Shown here: piece by piece, positions 17,806 to 28,300 of the stretch
Numbering within the stretch: the stretch's first letter is position 1
Layout: the number at the start of each line of letters is the position of its first letter
From: Opitutaceae bacterium
GTDB lineage: Bacteria; Verrucomicrobiota; Verrucomicrobiia; Opitutales; Opitutaceae
Direction: 5' to 3'
Assembly: GCA_027482185.1 (NCBI GenBank)
Contig: JAIXWF010000022.1
Span: forward strand, 248,001 to 312,000
Length of the DNA: 64,000 nucleotides
Notes under the pieces: model-generated
What the model was told of the DNA's origin: nothing
Database searches by the model: none
Seen by the model: only the letters and a program-made list of their open reading frames with translations
Program-made: the position numbers and the translations under genes

Positions 17806-19193
17806 ATCTGTTCCGCGCCGCCGTGCTCGTTTTCTCCTCCGCGTTGGCGGGCGCAGCGGCCGTCGCCGCGCCGCCGAATTTCATCTTCATCCTCGCGGAC
17901 GATCTCGGCTGGACGAATCTCTCCGTGGCGCTCGACGACCGCGTGCCCGGCGCGCGCAGCGATTTCCACGAGACGCCCGCCCTGGAGAAACTCGCGCGCC
18001 GCGGCCTGCGTTTCGCCCAAGGCTATGCCCCCGACGCGCTCTGCTGCCCGACGCGCCGCAGTATCCAGTTCGGGCAGACGCCGACGCGCCAGGGCGACGA
18101 CCGTTTCCCGGCGCGCTACGAACCCGTCAAGGGCGCGCGGCTCACGATCCCGCGCGCGCTGAAGGCGGCCGATCCGCGGTATCGGACCGCCCACTACGGC
18201 AAATGGGACCTGCGGTCGGACATCTTTCCCGAGGACCTCGGTTACGACGAGAGCGACGGCAACACCGGCAACCGTCACGGCGACATGAGCGGCAAAGACG
18301 ACAAGTGGTCGGCCCACCACACCAACACCGATCCGAAGCGCATCGTCACCTTGACCGACCGCGCGGTGAACTTCGTCCGCCGCCAGCACGCCGCCGGCGC
18401 GCCGTTCTTTTTGCAGCTTTCGCATTACGCCACCCACGTCGACATGCAGTCGCGGCCCGAGACCCTCGCGAAGTACGAAGCCAAGCCGCCCGGCCGCCTG
18501 CACCGCGAGCCGTCGTGGGCGGCGATGCTCGAGGATCTCGACTCCGGCATCGGCCGCTTGCTCGACGAGGTCGACCGCCTCGGCTTGGCCGGCAGCACGT
18601 ACGTGATCTTCATGGCGGACAACGGCGGCGTCGAAGCCGTGCCCCAGCTCCGCAACAAGATGGCCCATCCCTCGGAGGACGCCGTCCCGCGGCGCAACCA
18701 TCCGCTCCGCGGCGGCAAGTGGACGCTCTACGAAGGCGGCCTCCGCGTGCCCTTCATCGTGGCCGGTCCCGGCGTGAAGGCCGGCGCGCGGTGCGATGTG
18801 CCCGTGGTCGGCTGGGACCTGTTGCCGACGTTGGCCGATCTCGCGGGCTACCGCGGGACGCTGCCCGCCGATCTCGACGGCGGCAGTTTCCGTTCCCTGC
18901 TCGCGGACGGCACCGGCCGGGTGGCGCGGCCGCGCGAGGAATTCGTTTTCCACCGCTATGCGACGGGCTACCCGCATTCCGCGCTCCGGGTCGGCGACCT
19001 GAAGCTCGTGAAAGTTTGGAAAACGGAGGCGTTGGAATTGTACGATTTGAAGAACGACCTCGGCGAAACGACCAACCTCGCGACGCTTCAACCCGAGAAA
19101 ACCGCCGAACTCCATGCGCGCCTGATGACGCTGCTCAAATCCGTCGACGCCGAGGTGCTCCACGGCTTCGGCAAGAAGAAGACCGAAGATTGA
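17802..19193 (+). CDS. secreted sulfatase (second of three)
   Basis: A 463-residue S1-family sulfatase with a signal peptide of about 22 residues. The N-terminal metal site is NFIFILADDLGWTN, and the modification motif is Cys81-Cys82-Pro83-Thr84-Arg85 in DALCCPTRRSIQFGQTP. Cys81 is the predicted formylglycine. The two adjacent cysteines and the loss of the usual LLTGR tail (QFGQTP here) are unusual. HYGKWDLRS, HYATHVDMQ, FMADNGG and GGKWTLYEGGLRVPFI are the remaining core motifs. The start overlaps the previous sulfatase stop, and the next sulfatase begins 28 bp later. It probably removes a different sulfate position from the same glycan. Confidence 0.93.
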   Translation: MNLFRAAVLVFSSALAGAAAVAAPPNFIFILADDLGWTNLSVALDDRVPGARSDFHETPALEKLARRGLRFAQGYAPDALCCPTRRSIQFGQTPTRQGDDRFPARYEPVKGARLTIPRALKAADPRYRTAHYGKWDLRSDIFPEDLGYDESDGNTGNRHGDMSGKDDKWSAHHTNTDPKRIVTLTDRAVNFVRRQHAAGAPFFLQLSHYATHVDMQSRPETLAKYEAKPPGRLHREPSWAAMLEDLDSGIGRLLDEVDRLGLAGSTYVIFMADNGGVEAVPQLRNKMAHPSEDAVPRRNHPLRGGKWTLYEGGLRVPFIVAGPGVKAGARCDVPVVGWDLLPTLADLAGYRGTLPADLDGGSFRSLLADGTGRVARPREEFVFHRYATGYPHSALRVGDLKLVKVWKTEALELYDLKNDLGETTNLATLQPEKTAELHARLMTLLKSVDAEVLHGFGKKKTED

Positions 19194-19221
19194 ACCTCCG
19201 GCAATTTACCCCGTCACACCC

Positions 19222-20667
19222 ATGAAACTGCGTCTCCTCGCCGCGCTCGCCGGCTTTTATTGCGCCGGATTCTCTGCCTCCGCTTTCGCCGCGTCCGCCC
19301 CGGCCGCGCCGAAAACGAACGTCCTCTTCCTCATCGCCGACGACCTCAACTGCGAGCTCGGCGCGTACGGCGCGACCCACATGAAAACTCCCGCGATCGA
19401 TGCCCTCGCCGCCCGCGGCGTGCGCTTCGACCGCGCGTATTGCCAGTTTCCCCTTTGCTCCCCGAGCCGCGCCTCGATGCTGACCGGCCGCCGGCCCAAC
19501 GCCACCGGCGTCCTGACCAATCCCGGCCAGGGCAATCCCTACGCGACCCACTTCCGCAACACGATTCCGGATACGGTCACGCTGCCGCAGCTCTTCAAGC
19601 AGGGCGGCTGGCACTCGGCCCGCGTCGGCAAGCTCTACCACTACGGCGTGCCCAACGACATCGGCACCTCGAGCCTCGACGACTACGCCTCCTGGGACCG
19701 CGTCGTGAATCCCCGCGGCCGCGACCGCGAGCTGCACGACAAGATCTTCTCGCTGCGCGCCGGCCAATTCGGCGGCACGCTGAGCTGGTTGCGCGACGAC
19801 GAGGGCGCGGATGCGGAGCACACCGACGGCATCGGCGCCGCGGAGGCGATCGAGCTGTTGGAAAAGTTCAAACGCGAGTCCCGTCCCTTCTTCCTCGCCG
19901 TCGGCTTCTACCGCCCGCACACGCCTTACGTCGCCCCGAAGAAGTACTTCGATCTGTATCCGCGCGAAAAGATCGAGCTGCCGGCCCTCTCGGCCGACGA
20001 CCGCGCGCGGACGATCAAGCCCGCCTACCAAAGCGCCAATCCGCCCCACGACGGCGCCACCGACGACCAGAAGCGCGACGCGATCCAGGCTTACCGCGCG
20101 TCGATTTCGTTCATGGATGCGCAGGTCGGCCGCGTCATCGCCGCCCTCGACCGCCTCGGCCTCGCGGACAACACCGTCGTCGTTTTCACCAGCGACCATG
20201 GCTATCATCTCGGCGACCATGGCCTTTGGATGAAGCAGAGCCTGTTCGAACGCAGCGCCCGTGTGCCGCTCATCATCGCGCATCCGGGAGCGAAGGCGAA
20301 AGGTGCGGCGGCCGGCGGTGTCGTCGAACTCGTCGATCTTTATCCCACGCTGGCGGCGGCCGCCGGCCTCAAGGCGCCCGCCTATGTCGACGGCACCGAC
20401 CTGCGCCCGATGCTGGACAATCCGAAGGCGGAGGTGAAACCGGCGGCGTTCACGCAGGTGCGCCGCGGCGCCAACCTCGAGGGCTATTCCGTCCGCACGA
20501 CCCGCTGGCGCTACACCGAGTTCGGCGTCGCCGGTGCCGCCGGCCGCCTGCTTTACGACGAAGACGCCGATCCGGCCGAGGCCAACAACCTCGCCGCCGA
20601 TGCGCGGCACGCCGCGACGGTGGCCGAGCTCTCGGCGCTGCTGGCCGCGCAGCGCGCGCGCAAGTAG
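19222..20667 (+). CDS. secreted sulfatase, iduronate-2-sulfatase-like
   Basis: A 481-residue S1-family sulfatase with a signal peptide (residues 1-24). Motifs are NVLFLIADDLNCELGAYG, PLCSPSRASMLTGRRP with Cys79 as the formylglycine site, RVGKLYHYG, GFYRPHTPYVAPKKYFDLYP and FTSDHGYHLGDHGLWMKQSL. The combination LN-x-LGAYG, FYRPHTPY and HLGDHGLW-K-S-LFE is characteristic of iduronate-2-sulfatase-like members (S1 subfamily 7), which act on 2-O-sulfated uronic acids. Such an enzyme fits well beside the lyase-like toroid protein. The sugar kinase gene begins 28 bp after its stop. Confidence 0.94.
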   Translation: MKLRLLAALAGFYCAGFSASAFAASAPAAPKTNVLFLIADDLNCELGAYGATHMKTPAIDALAARGVRFDRAYCQFPLCSPSRASMLTGRRPNATGVLTNPGQGNPYATHFRNTIPDTVTLPQLFKQGGWHSARVGKLYHYGVPNDIGTSSLDDYASWDRVVNPRGRDRELHDKIFSLRAGQFGGTLSWLRDDEGADAEHTDGIGAAEAIELLEKFKRESRPFFLAVGFYRPHTPYVAPKKYFDLYPREKIELPALSADDRARTIKPAYQSANPPHDGATDDQKRDAIQAYRASISFMDAQVGRVIAALDRLGLADNTVVVFTSDHGYHLGDHGLWMKQSLFERSARVPLIIAHPGAKAKGAAAGGVVELVDLYPTLAAAAGLKAPAYVDGTDLRPMLDNPKAEVKPAAFTQVRRGANLEGYSVRTTRWRYTEFGVAGAAGRLLYDEDADPAEANNLAADARHAATVAELSALLAAQRARK

Positions 20668-20695
20668 CGCCCCGCGCGCGGACGCCTCGGGTCGC

Positions 20696-21817
20696 ATGGA
20701 TTACTTCATCGCGGACGATCTCAGCGGCGCCCTCGATGCCGCCGCGGCCTTCCATGCCGCTGGTCGGACGGTGGTCGTGCCGTTGACGCCCGCCGCGTGG
20801 CCCGCGCCCGCGGCCGGAACGGTGGTCGGGGTGACGACGGAGAGCCGCAATCTGCCGCCGGCCGCGGCGGCGGCCGCCGTGCGCGCGGCGTTGGCCGCGG
20901 GGGAGGCGAGGGGAGCGCGGCTGGTTTACAAGAAGATCGATTCGACCCTGCGCGGCCCGGTCGCCGCCGAACTCGCCGCGTTGGCGGCGGCGGATCCGAC
21001 CCGGCGGATTTTGTTCACTCCCGCCAATCCCGCGGTCGGCCGCACCGTCGTCGACGGCATCCTGCGCGTGCACGGCGTGCCGGTGGCGGAAACCGAATTC
21101 GCCCGCGATCCGGTGAGCCCGGTGCGCGTCAGTTCGCTGCGCGAAGTGCTCGGCGCCGCCGCGACCTCGCGGGTCACGCTCGCGGATGCGGCGAGCGCCG
21201 CCGATTTGGCCGCCGCCGTGGCGGCGATGGCGGCGCAACCCGGGCCGTGGGTGGCGGTCGGTTCGGGCGCATTGGCCCGGCCGGTGGCGGCCACGCTGCC
21301 GGCCCCGGCGGAGGCGACGCGGTTCGCGCCGGCGCCGTTGCGCGCCGGTCCGGTGCTCTGGCTCAACGGCAGCGGCCATCCGCGGAGCCGCGAACAGGCG
21401 GACACCTGGGCCCGCGACGCGGGATTGCCGCGGTTTGAATCTGCGGGAAACGCCGGCGGCGAGGCCGCGGCCGCGCTCGCGGCGGCGTTGCGCACGCGCG
21501 GTGCGGCGATTTTGCAGGCGCCGCCGGTCCGCGGGGACAGCGGCGTGGTCCTGGCGGCGTTGATTCGGGCGGCAGCAGCGGCGATCACCGCGGCCGGTGT
21601 GACGCGCCTGCTGGTGACCGGCGGGGAAACGGCGTTTGCGTTGGCGCAGGTTCTGGGCGTCACGCGTTTCGTCTACCGCGGCGAAATCGAGCCCGGTCTG
21701 GCCTTGGCGCGGGCGGAATCCGCCGCCTGCCCGATGGACTGGGCGGTCAAGCCCGGCGGCTTCGGCGATGCCCGCACGTGGCACCGGGCCGCGGAGCGGT
21801 TTCGCGCCGCCGATTGA
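20696..21817 (+). CDS. four-carbon acid sugar kinase (DUF1537 family)
   Basis: A 373-residue member of the OtnK/DtnK (DUF1537) kinase family, which phosphorylates four-carbon acid sugars such as erythronate and threonate with ATP. N-terminal substrate-binding motifs are FIADDLSGALDAAAAF, TTESRNLPP and VYKKIDSTLRGPVAAE. The C-terminal ATP domain has LVTGGETAFALAQVLGV and the final WAVKPGGFG block. I start at the ATG at 20696, giving DYFIADD near the N-terminus as in relatives. It is slightly shorter than the usual 400-430 residues. Its place at the end of the sulfatase series suggests that it handles an acidic sugar fragment released from the glycan, although independent use is possible. Confidence 0.9.
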   Translation: MDYFIADDLSGALDAAAAFHAAGRTVVVPLTPAAWPAPAAGTVVGVTTESRNLPPAAAAAAVRAALAAGEARGARLVYKKIDSTLRGPVAAELAALAAADPTRRILFTPANPAVGRTVVDGILRVHGVPVAETEFARDPVSPVRVSSLREVLGAAATSRVTLADAASAADLAAAVAAMAAQPGPWVAVGSGALARPVAATLPAPAEATRFAPAPLRAGPVLWLNGSGHPRSREQADTWARDAGLPRFESAGNAGGEAAAALAAALRTRGAAILQAPPVRGDSGVVLAALIRAAAAAITAAGVTRLLVTGGETAFALAQVLGVTRFVYRGEIEPGLALARAESAACPMDWAVKPGGFGDARTWHRAAERFRAAD

Positions 21818-22367
21818 ACCCGGAGAACGCTGGCGGTCACGGAGTGCACGGAGGCAAACCGGAGAAACACCGGGGGTTGGCCGGAAATTCGTGGTCGCCG
21901 GCATGGACCCCTCCGTTGCATGCCGCGAACCCACGCTTCGAATCGCAAAATCCGACTCCGTGACCTCAAGGCTGCGCTCGGTGATCTCTGTGACTCCACG
22001 CAAAGGTGCGATCGCGGTTGATTCGTTCCCGCTCTCCAAAATCCGACTCCGCTTGGGTGGAGGTACCCGCGCCGATCCGGCCAAGTGCGGAGAATTCCGC
22101 ACCGCGGCCGACTTGGCCCGGCTTGGCTTCGCGCCGCTTTCCGCCTCTGGCCGCCGGGGTGAAACCCGCCGTCGCTCGAGTCGTGGCACGCCGCCTGCGA
22201 AGGCGTGGTCCCTCTATGCCGGCCGCTTTTCCCGCCTCGGCCCCGCGATCTGCGAGACCTTTTGGACGCAGTCGCGTCTTGCCCTGCCCGGGTCTGTTTG
22301 GACAGGGTGGCGTGTCCGGCGGCCGAAATTGTCTCCGCCAGAAAACCTCATTGTTGGTATTTTCGAT
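21818..22367. other. 550-bp intergenic region upstream of the NHL/Ig protein
   Basis: No convincing gene. It contains a CACGGAG-type inverted-repeat cassette at 21836-21994 and a 14-bp direct repeat aaaatccgactccg at 21947-21960 and 22038-22051. A nested hairpin lies at 22079-22118, with outer arms ggccaagt/acttggcc and inner arms tgcgga/tccgca. The last 250 bases should hold the promoter and leader of the large secreted protein. I could not match any known riboswitch. Confidence 0.7.
21836..21994. repeat. second CACGGAG-type inverted-repeat cassette
   Basis: The left arm at 21836-21853 (gtcacggagtgcacggag) faces the right arm at 21977-21994, whose reverse complement matches it at 14 of 18 positions. 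Extra degenerate units lie inside both arms (cggaggcaaaccggag, ctccgtgacctc). The span of about 160 bp and the unit type match the cassette at 14216-14353. No reading frame worth naming lies between the arms. Confidence 0.55.
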
Positions 22368-25300
22368 ATGAAGAGCATCCCCGTTGGTTGTGTCTCAGGG
22401 CAGAAACCGCAGTCGCGCTGGTCGCGGCTCTTGCTGGCGCTCGTCGCGTGCGCCATGGGCGCCGCCACCGCGGTCGCCCAAACCGTCGGCATCTCCACCG
22501 TGGCCGGTCAGGCGTTGACCTCCGGCTTGGTGGACAACGCCACCGGCACTTCCGCGCGATTCAACAATCCCGCCGGTCTCGCCGCCGATGCGACTTCGAT
22601 CTACATCGCCGATTCCGCCAACAACGCGATCCGCAAGCTCACGATCGCGACCGGTGCCGTCTCCACGTTGATCAGCACCGGCCTCAGCAGCCCCGGCGGC
22701 GTCGCCGTCGACGGCGCGGGCAAGGTCTACGTCGCCGACTCCGGCAACCACGTGATCCGCCGCTACTCCGCCGCGGGTGCCCTCGAGGCCACCTTCGGCG
22801 TCGCGAGCACCTCCGGGTTGGTCAACGGCACGCTCGCCACCTCCCGCTTCTCGAGCCCCCAAGGCATCGCGGTCGATGCTGCCGGCGCCTTCGTCTACGT
22901 CGCCGACACCGGCAACGATGTCATTCGCCGGATCAATATTGCCGGCGACGCCGTCACGACGATCGCCACCGGCTTCAAGCCCTACGGTGTCGCGCTCAAT
23001 ACCGGCGCGACGATCCTTTACGCGACCGACTTCGGCACGCACTCGATCCGCAGCGTCACCCTCGCGGGCAACGTCCTCGCCACCGTCGCCGGCACGGTCA
23101 GCACTGCCGGCAGCACCGATACCCCCGCGCTCTTCCGCAATCCCCAGGGCATAACGGTCGACGCCGCCGGCGACCTCTACGTCGCCGACACGGTCAACCA
23201 GATCATCCGCAAGATTTCCGGCGCCACGGTCACGACGATCGCCGGTTCCGCGGGCAGCTTGGGCAACACCGACGCCGTCGGTGCCTCCGCCCGCTTCCAA
23301 GGTCCCTTCGGTATCGTCGCCACGGGTGTGAACACCCTCTACATCAGCGACAGCAACAACCACACGATCCGCCGCGCCTCGCCGACCACGGCCCCGGCGA
23401 TCACGAGCGCCAACAACACGACCTTCGTCTCCGGCGTCACGGGTTCGTTCACCGTCACTTCGAGCGGTTCGCCGGCCGCCACCTACAGCATCAGTTCCGG
23501 TTCGCTGCCGTCCTTCGCCACGCTCAACGCCACCACCGGCGTGATCTCCGGCATGCCCTCCAACGCGACCGGCTCGCCCTTCACGTTCACGATCCAGGCC
23601 AGCAACGGCGTGGCCCCGGCGGCCACCCAGGTCTTCACCCTGACCGTCACGCAGCCGCCGACCATCACGAGCACCAACGCCGCGACCTTCTCGGTCAACA
23701 ATGCCGGCAGCTTCACGGTTGTCGCGACCGGTTCCCCGGCGCCGACCTTCAGCATCAGCGCCGGCACCTTCCCGCCCTGGGCTTCCCTCAACACCACGAC
23801 CGGCGCCATCACCGGCACGCCGACCAACAACACCGGCTCGCCGTTCACGTTCACGATCCAGGCCAGCAACGGTGTCGGCACCGCCGCCACCCAGAGCTTC
23901 ACCCTCACGGTGAACAACGGCCCGGGCATCAACACCCAGCCGGCCAATTCCTCCACGCTCATCGGCCAAAACGCCACGTTCGCCGTGGTGGCGACCGGTA
24001 CCCCGGCGCCGACCTACCAATGGCAGCGCCAGCCGGCCGCGGGCGGCGGTTTCTCCGCTTTGCCCGAAGGCGGCACCTACACCGGCACCCAGACCGCGAC
24101 CCTCACCGTGAACTCCGTCTCCGGCGCAATGAACGGCGACCAGTTCCAGGTCGTCATCACCAACGGCGTCGGCTCCCCGGTCACGTCCAACACCGCGACG
24201 CTGACGGCCGCCCAAGTGCCCGCCATCACGAGCGGCGCCTCGACGACCTTCGTCGTCAACCAGGCCGGCTCCTTTACCGTCACCTCGACCGGCACCCCGG
24301 CCCCGACCTACAGCATCATCGCCGGCACCTTCCCGCCCTGGGCTTCGATCAACGGCACCACGGGTTCCATCACCGGCACGCCGACCAACACCACGGGCGC
24401 GCCGTTTGCCTTCACGATCCAGGCCAGCAACGGCGTCGCCCCGGCCGCCACGCAGGCCTTCACGCTCAACGTCAGCCTCGCCGACGTCGTTCCCGCCATC
24501 TCGACGCAGCCGTCCTCGATCTCCGTCCAACTCGGCGCCGCCGCGACCTTCACGGCCGCCGCCACCGGCACGCCCGCCCCGACCCTGCGCTGGCAGCGCC
24601 AGCCCGCCGGGACCTCGGGCTTCGTCGACCTCTCCGATGACGGCACCTACAGCGGCACCACGACCGGCACGCTCACCGTCGCCGCGGCCGTCGCCGGCAT
24701 GACGGGCGACCAGTTCCGCGTCATCGCGACCAACACGATCAGCGGCACCACCAACACCGCGACCTCCAATGTCGCCACGCTGACGGTCAACATCGGCACC
24801 ACGATCACGACCTTCGCCGGCACGGCCGGCCTTGCGGGTTCGGCCGACGGCACCGGCACCGCCGCCCGCTTCAACACCCCCGCCAGCATCGCGGTCGACC
24901 TCTTCGGCAACTTCTACGTCGCCGACGCCGCGAACCACGTGATCCGCAAGATCACCGCGGGCGGTGTCGTCACCACCCTTGCCGGCTCGCCCGGGGTCAG
25001 CGGCAGCGTCGACGGCACCGGCGCCGCGGCCCGCTTCAACGGCCCCTCCGCGGTCGCCGTCAACTCCGTCGGCACCGTCTTTGTCGCCGACACCTACAAC
25101 CACACCGTCCGTTCGATCTCGGCGGCCGGTGAAGTCGTGACGATCGCCGGTTCGGCCAACGCGACCGGCTTCGTCGACGGCACCGGCGGCGCCGCCCGCT
25201 TCTCGTTCCCGGCCGGCATCGCCGTGGACAACAGCGCCAACATCTACGTCGCCGATTCTTCGAACCACGCCATCCGCCGTGTCACCACGGGCGGCGTCGT

Positions 25301-28300
25301 CACGGTCTTCGCCGGCACCGGCGGCACCGCCGGCAGCGTCGACGGCACCGGCACCGCCGCGCGCTTCTCGTATCCGAACAATCTCGCGATCGACAGCGCC
25401 GGCAACCTCTACGTGGCCGATTCGTTCAACCACCTCATCCGCAAGGTCAACGCCGCCGCCGTCGTCACGACGATCGCCGGCGGCGCCGGTTCCGCCGGCA
25501 GCCTCGACGGCAACGGCGTCGCGGCCCGCTTCAACCAGCCCACCGGCGTCGCGGTCGACACCGCCGGCGTCGTGTACGTCGCGGATACGTTCAACAACAC
25601 GATCCGCAAGATCGCGGTCAACGGCGACGTCACCACGCTCGCTGGCGCCGCGGGCGCTTCCGGCACGGCCGACGGCGTCGGCGCCACCGCCCGCTTCACG
25701 CAGCCCTTCGCCATCACGGTCGACACGAGCGGCAACCTCTACATCGCCGACACCCGCAACAACGTGATCCGCCGCAGCGGCACCACGTCCGCCCCGGGCG
25801 TCCAGACCCAGCCGCAGAACCGCACGGTTCCGGTCGGCGGCACGACGGCCTTCACCGTCGTCGCCACCGGCGCTCCGGCTCCGACGTACCAGTGGCAGCG
25901 CCAGCTCGCCGGCCAGGTCACGTTCACCAACCTGACCAACGACGGCATCCACAGCGGCGCGACCACCGCGACCCTGACCGTCGCGAATGTCGTCAGCTCG
26001 ATGAACGGCGACCAATACCGCGTCATCCTCGCCAACGGCATCAATCCCGCCGCCACCTCCGGCGCCGCGACTTTGACCATCGGCGAAGTGCCCGCCTTCA
26101 CCAGCGCGGCCGTCGCCACCTTCAAGGCCACCGAAGCCGGCACCTTCACCGTCACCGCGAGCGGCACGCCGTCCTCGAGCTTCACCAGCACCGCGCTGCC
26201 GGCCTGGCTGACCCTCTCGTCGGCCGGTGTCCTCTCCGGCACGGCCCCCGCGGGCGCCGAAGGCACGTACACCTTCACGATCACGGCCAACAACGGCGCC
26301 ACCGTCACGCAGGCGTTCACGCTCACCGTCACGCCTGCCGTCATCGCTCCGACCATCTCGACGCAGCCGGTTTCCGCTTCGATCCGCCAGGGCGAAAACG
26401 TGACCTTCAGCGTCACCGCGGCCGGCACCGCCCCGCTGGCCTACCAGTGGCGCAAGAACGGCGCGGCGATCGTCGGCGCGACCTCCGCCACCTATACGGT
26501 CGGCAACGCCCAGCCCTCGAGCTCCGGCGTTTACTCGGTGGTCGTTTCCAACGCCGCCGGCTCCGTCACCTCGGCCAACGCCGAGCTGATCGTGAACACC
26601 GTGCCGCTCTTCGCCTCGCAGCCCCGCAGCCAGTCCGCCCTCGCGGGCAGCGTGGTGACCTTCGAGGTCTCCGCCACCGGCAGCGCGTCCTTTACCTACC
26701 AATGGCGCAAGAACGGCGTGGCGATCGTCGGCGCGACCTCCCCGGTCCTTACCCTCAACGGTGTCACCGCCGCCGATTCCGCCAGCTACGACGTCGTCGT
26801 GACCAACGTCCTCGGCTCCGTCACCAGCTCGCTCGCCCTCCTCAACGTCACGTCGACGCCGAGCGCGCCGGTCATCACCGCCCAGCCCGCCGCCCGCACC
26901 GCGCTGGCCGGCAACGCCGTTTCCCTGAGCGTGTCCGCCTCCGGCGTCCCGAGCCCGACCTACCAGTGGCGCAAGAACGGCGCCACGATCGCCGGCGCCA
27001 CCGCCGCGACGTTCACCCTGCCGGCCGCCAACTCCGGCGATTCGGGCAACTACGATGTCATTGTCACCAATGCCTCCGGCTCCGTCACCTCCGTGCCGGC
27101 CGCCCTCCGCGTCATCGCCCGCAGCTACGCCGGCTACTACTTCGGCGCCTTCAGCGGCGGCGTCGGCAGCTTCGCGATCTATGTGCGCGACGACAACACG
27201 GGTGTCTTCCTCGGCTACGTCCCCGGCGCCTCCGCCCCGGTCAGCAGCCTCAACATCCTCGTCAGCGACGCCGGCACCTTCAACTTCGCCCAGGCCGCGA
27301 TCGCCGGTGAAGCCGCCGTCGCCGGCGGACCCGCCCGCGCCGCCGCCCTCGGCGGCGTGACGGTCGTCGGTTCGATCGGCACCGACGGTGCCGTGACCGG
27401 CTCCCTCCTCGGCGGGGCCAACGCCTCGCTCTCCGGCGCGCGTTCCCCGGATACGGGCACGACGCAGACCGTCGCCGGCTTCTACTCCGCCGGTGCCGCC
27501 GCCAGCGCCGCCACCTCGTACACGATCGCCGGCCCGAACGGCCAGGCCTTCGTCGTCACGCAAGCCGGCAACGCCTCCGACGGCGGCCCCGGCAGCGTCG
27601 GCAACACGGGCGCGGTCAGCGTCGTCACCAACCGCTCCGTCATCAGCGCCACGATCGTCCCCGGCACGGGCACGATCACCGGCAGCGTGGCCGGCGGCGT
27701 CGCCGCCAGCTTCAACGGCGGCAGCGAAGCGGCCCTCGGCCGCCAGCGCCTCGTCAACATCTCCAGCCGCGCCCGCGTCGGCACCGGCGACTCCGTCGCC
27801 ATCGCCGGCTTCGTGATCTCCGGCGAGGAATCCAAGCCGGTCCTCATCCGCGCCGTCGGCCCGACCCTCGGCTCCGCCTTCGGCCTCACCGGCGCGCTGG
27901 CCTCCCCGCGCCTCGAGCTCTTCCGCGGCTCGACCTCGCTCGCGGTCAACACCGGGATTGCCGCCAACCGCGTCGCCATCGATGCCGCGGGCGCGCAGGC
28001 CGGCGCGTTCACCCTCGGTACCTCCGGCGCCGATGCCGCGATCCTCACGACCCTCGCGCCGGGCAACTACACCGCGATCGTGAGCAGCTCGACCAACACG
28101 GCCGGCATCGCCCTCGTCGAGGTGTACGATCTGTCCGCCGCCGCCACCGGCCAGAAACTGCTCAACATCGCCACCCGCGCCTCCGCGGGCACGGCCGAAG
28201 CCACGCTCATCGCCGGCTTCGTCGTTCCTCCGGGGCCCTCCAAGCGCGTCCTCGTCCGCGGCGTCGGCCCCGGCCTCTCCGCCTTCGGCGTCACCGGCGT

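Noticed and set aside
21901-21960. A tRNA-like ttcgaatc in the intergenic region
   Set aside because: No acceptor or anticodon stems can be formed around it; it lies inside a repeat cassette.
24805-25785. Regular DNA repetition that could be taken for a CRISPR or tandem array
   Set aside because: It is the NHL propeller repeated within one reading frame. Repeats diverge at the DNA level and no spacer structure exists.
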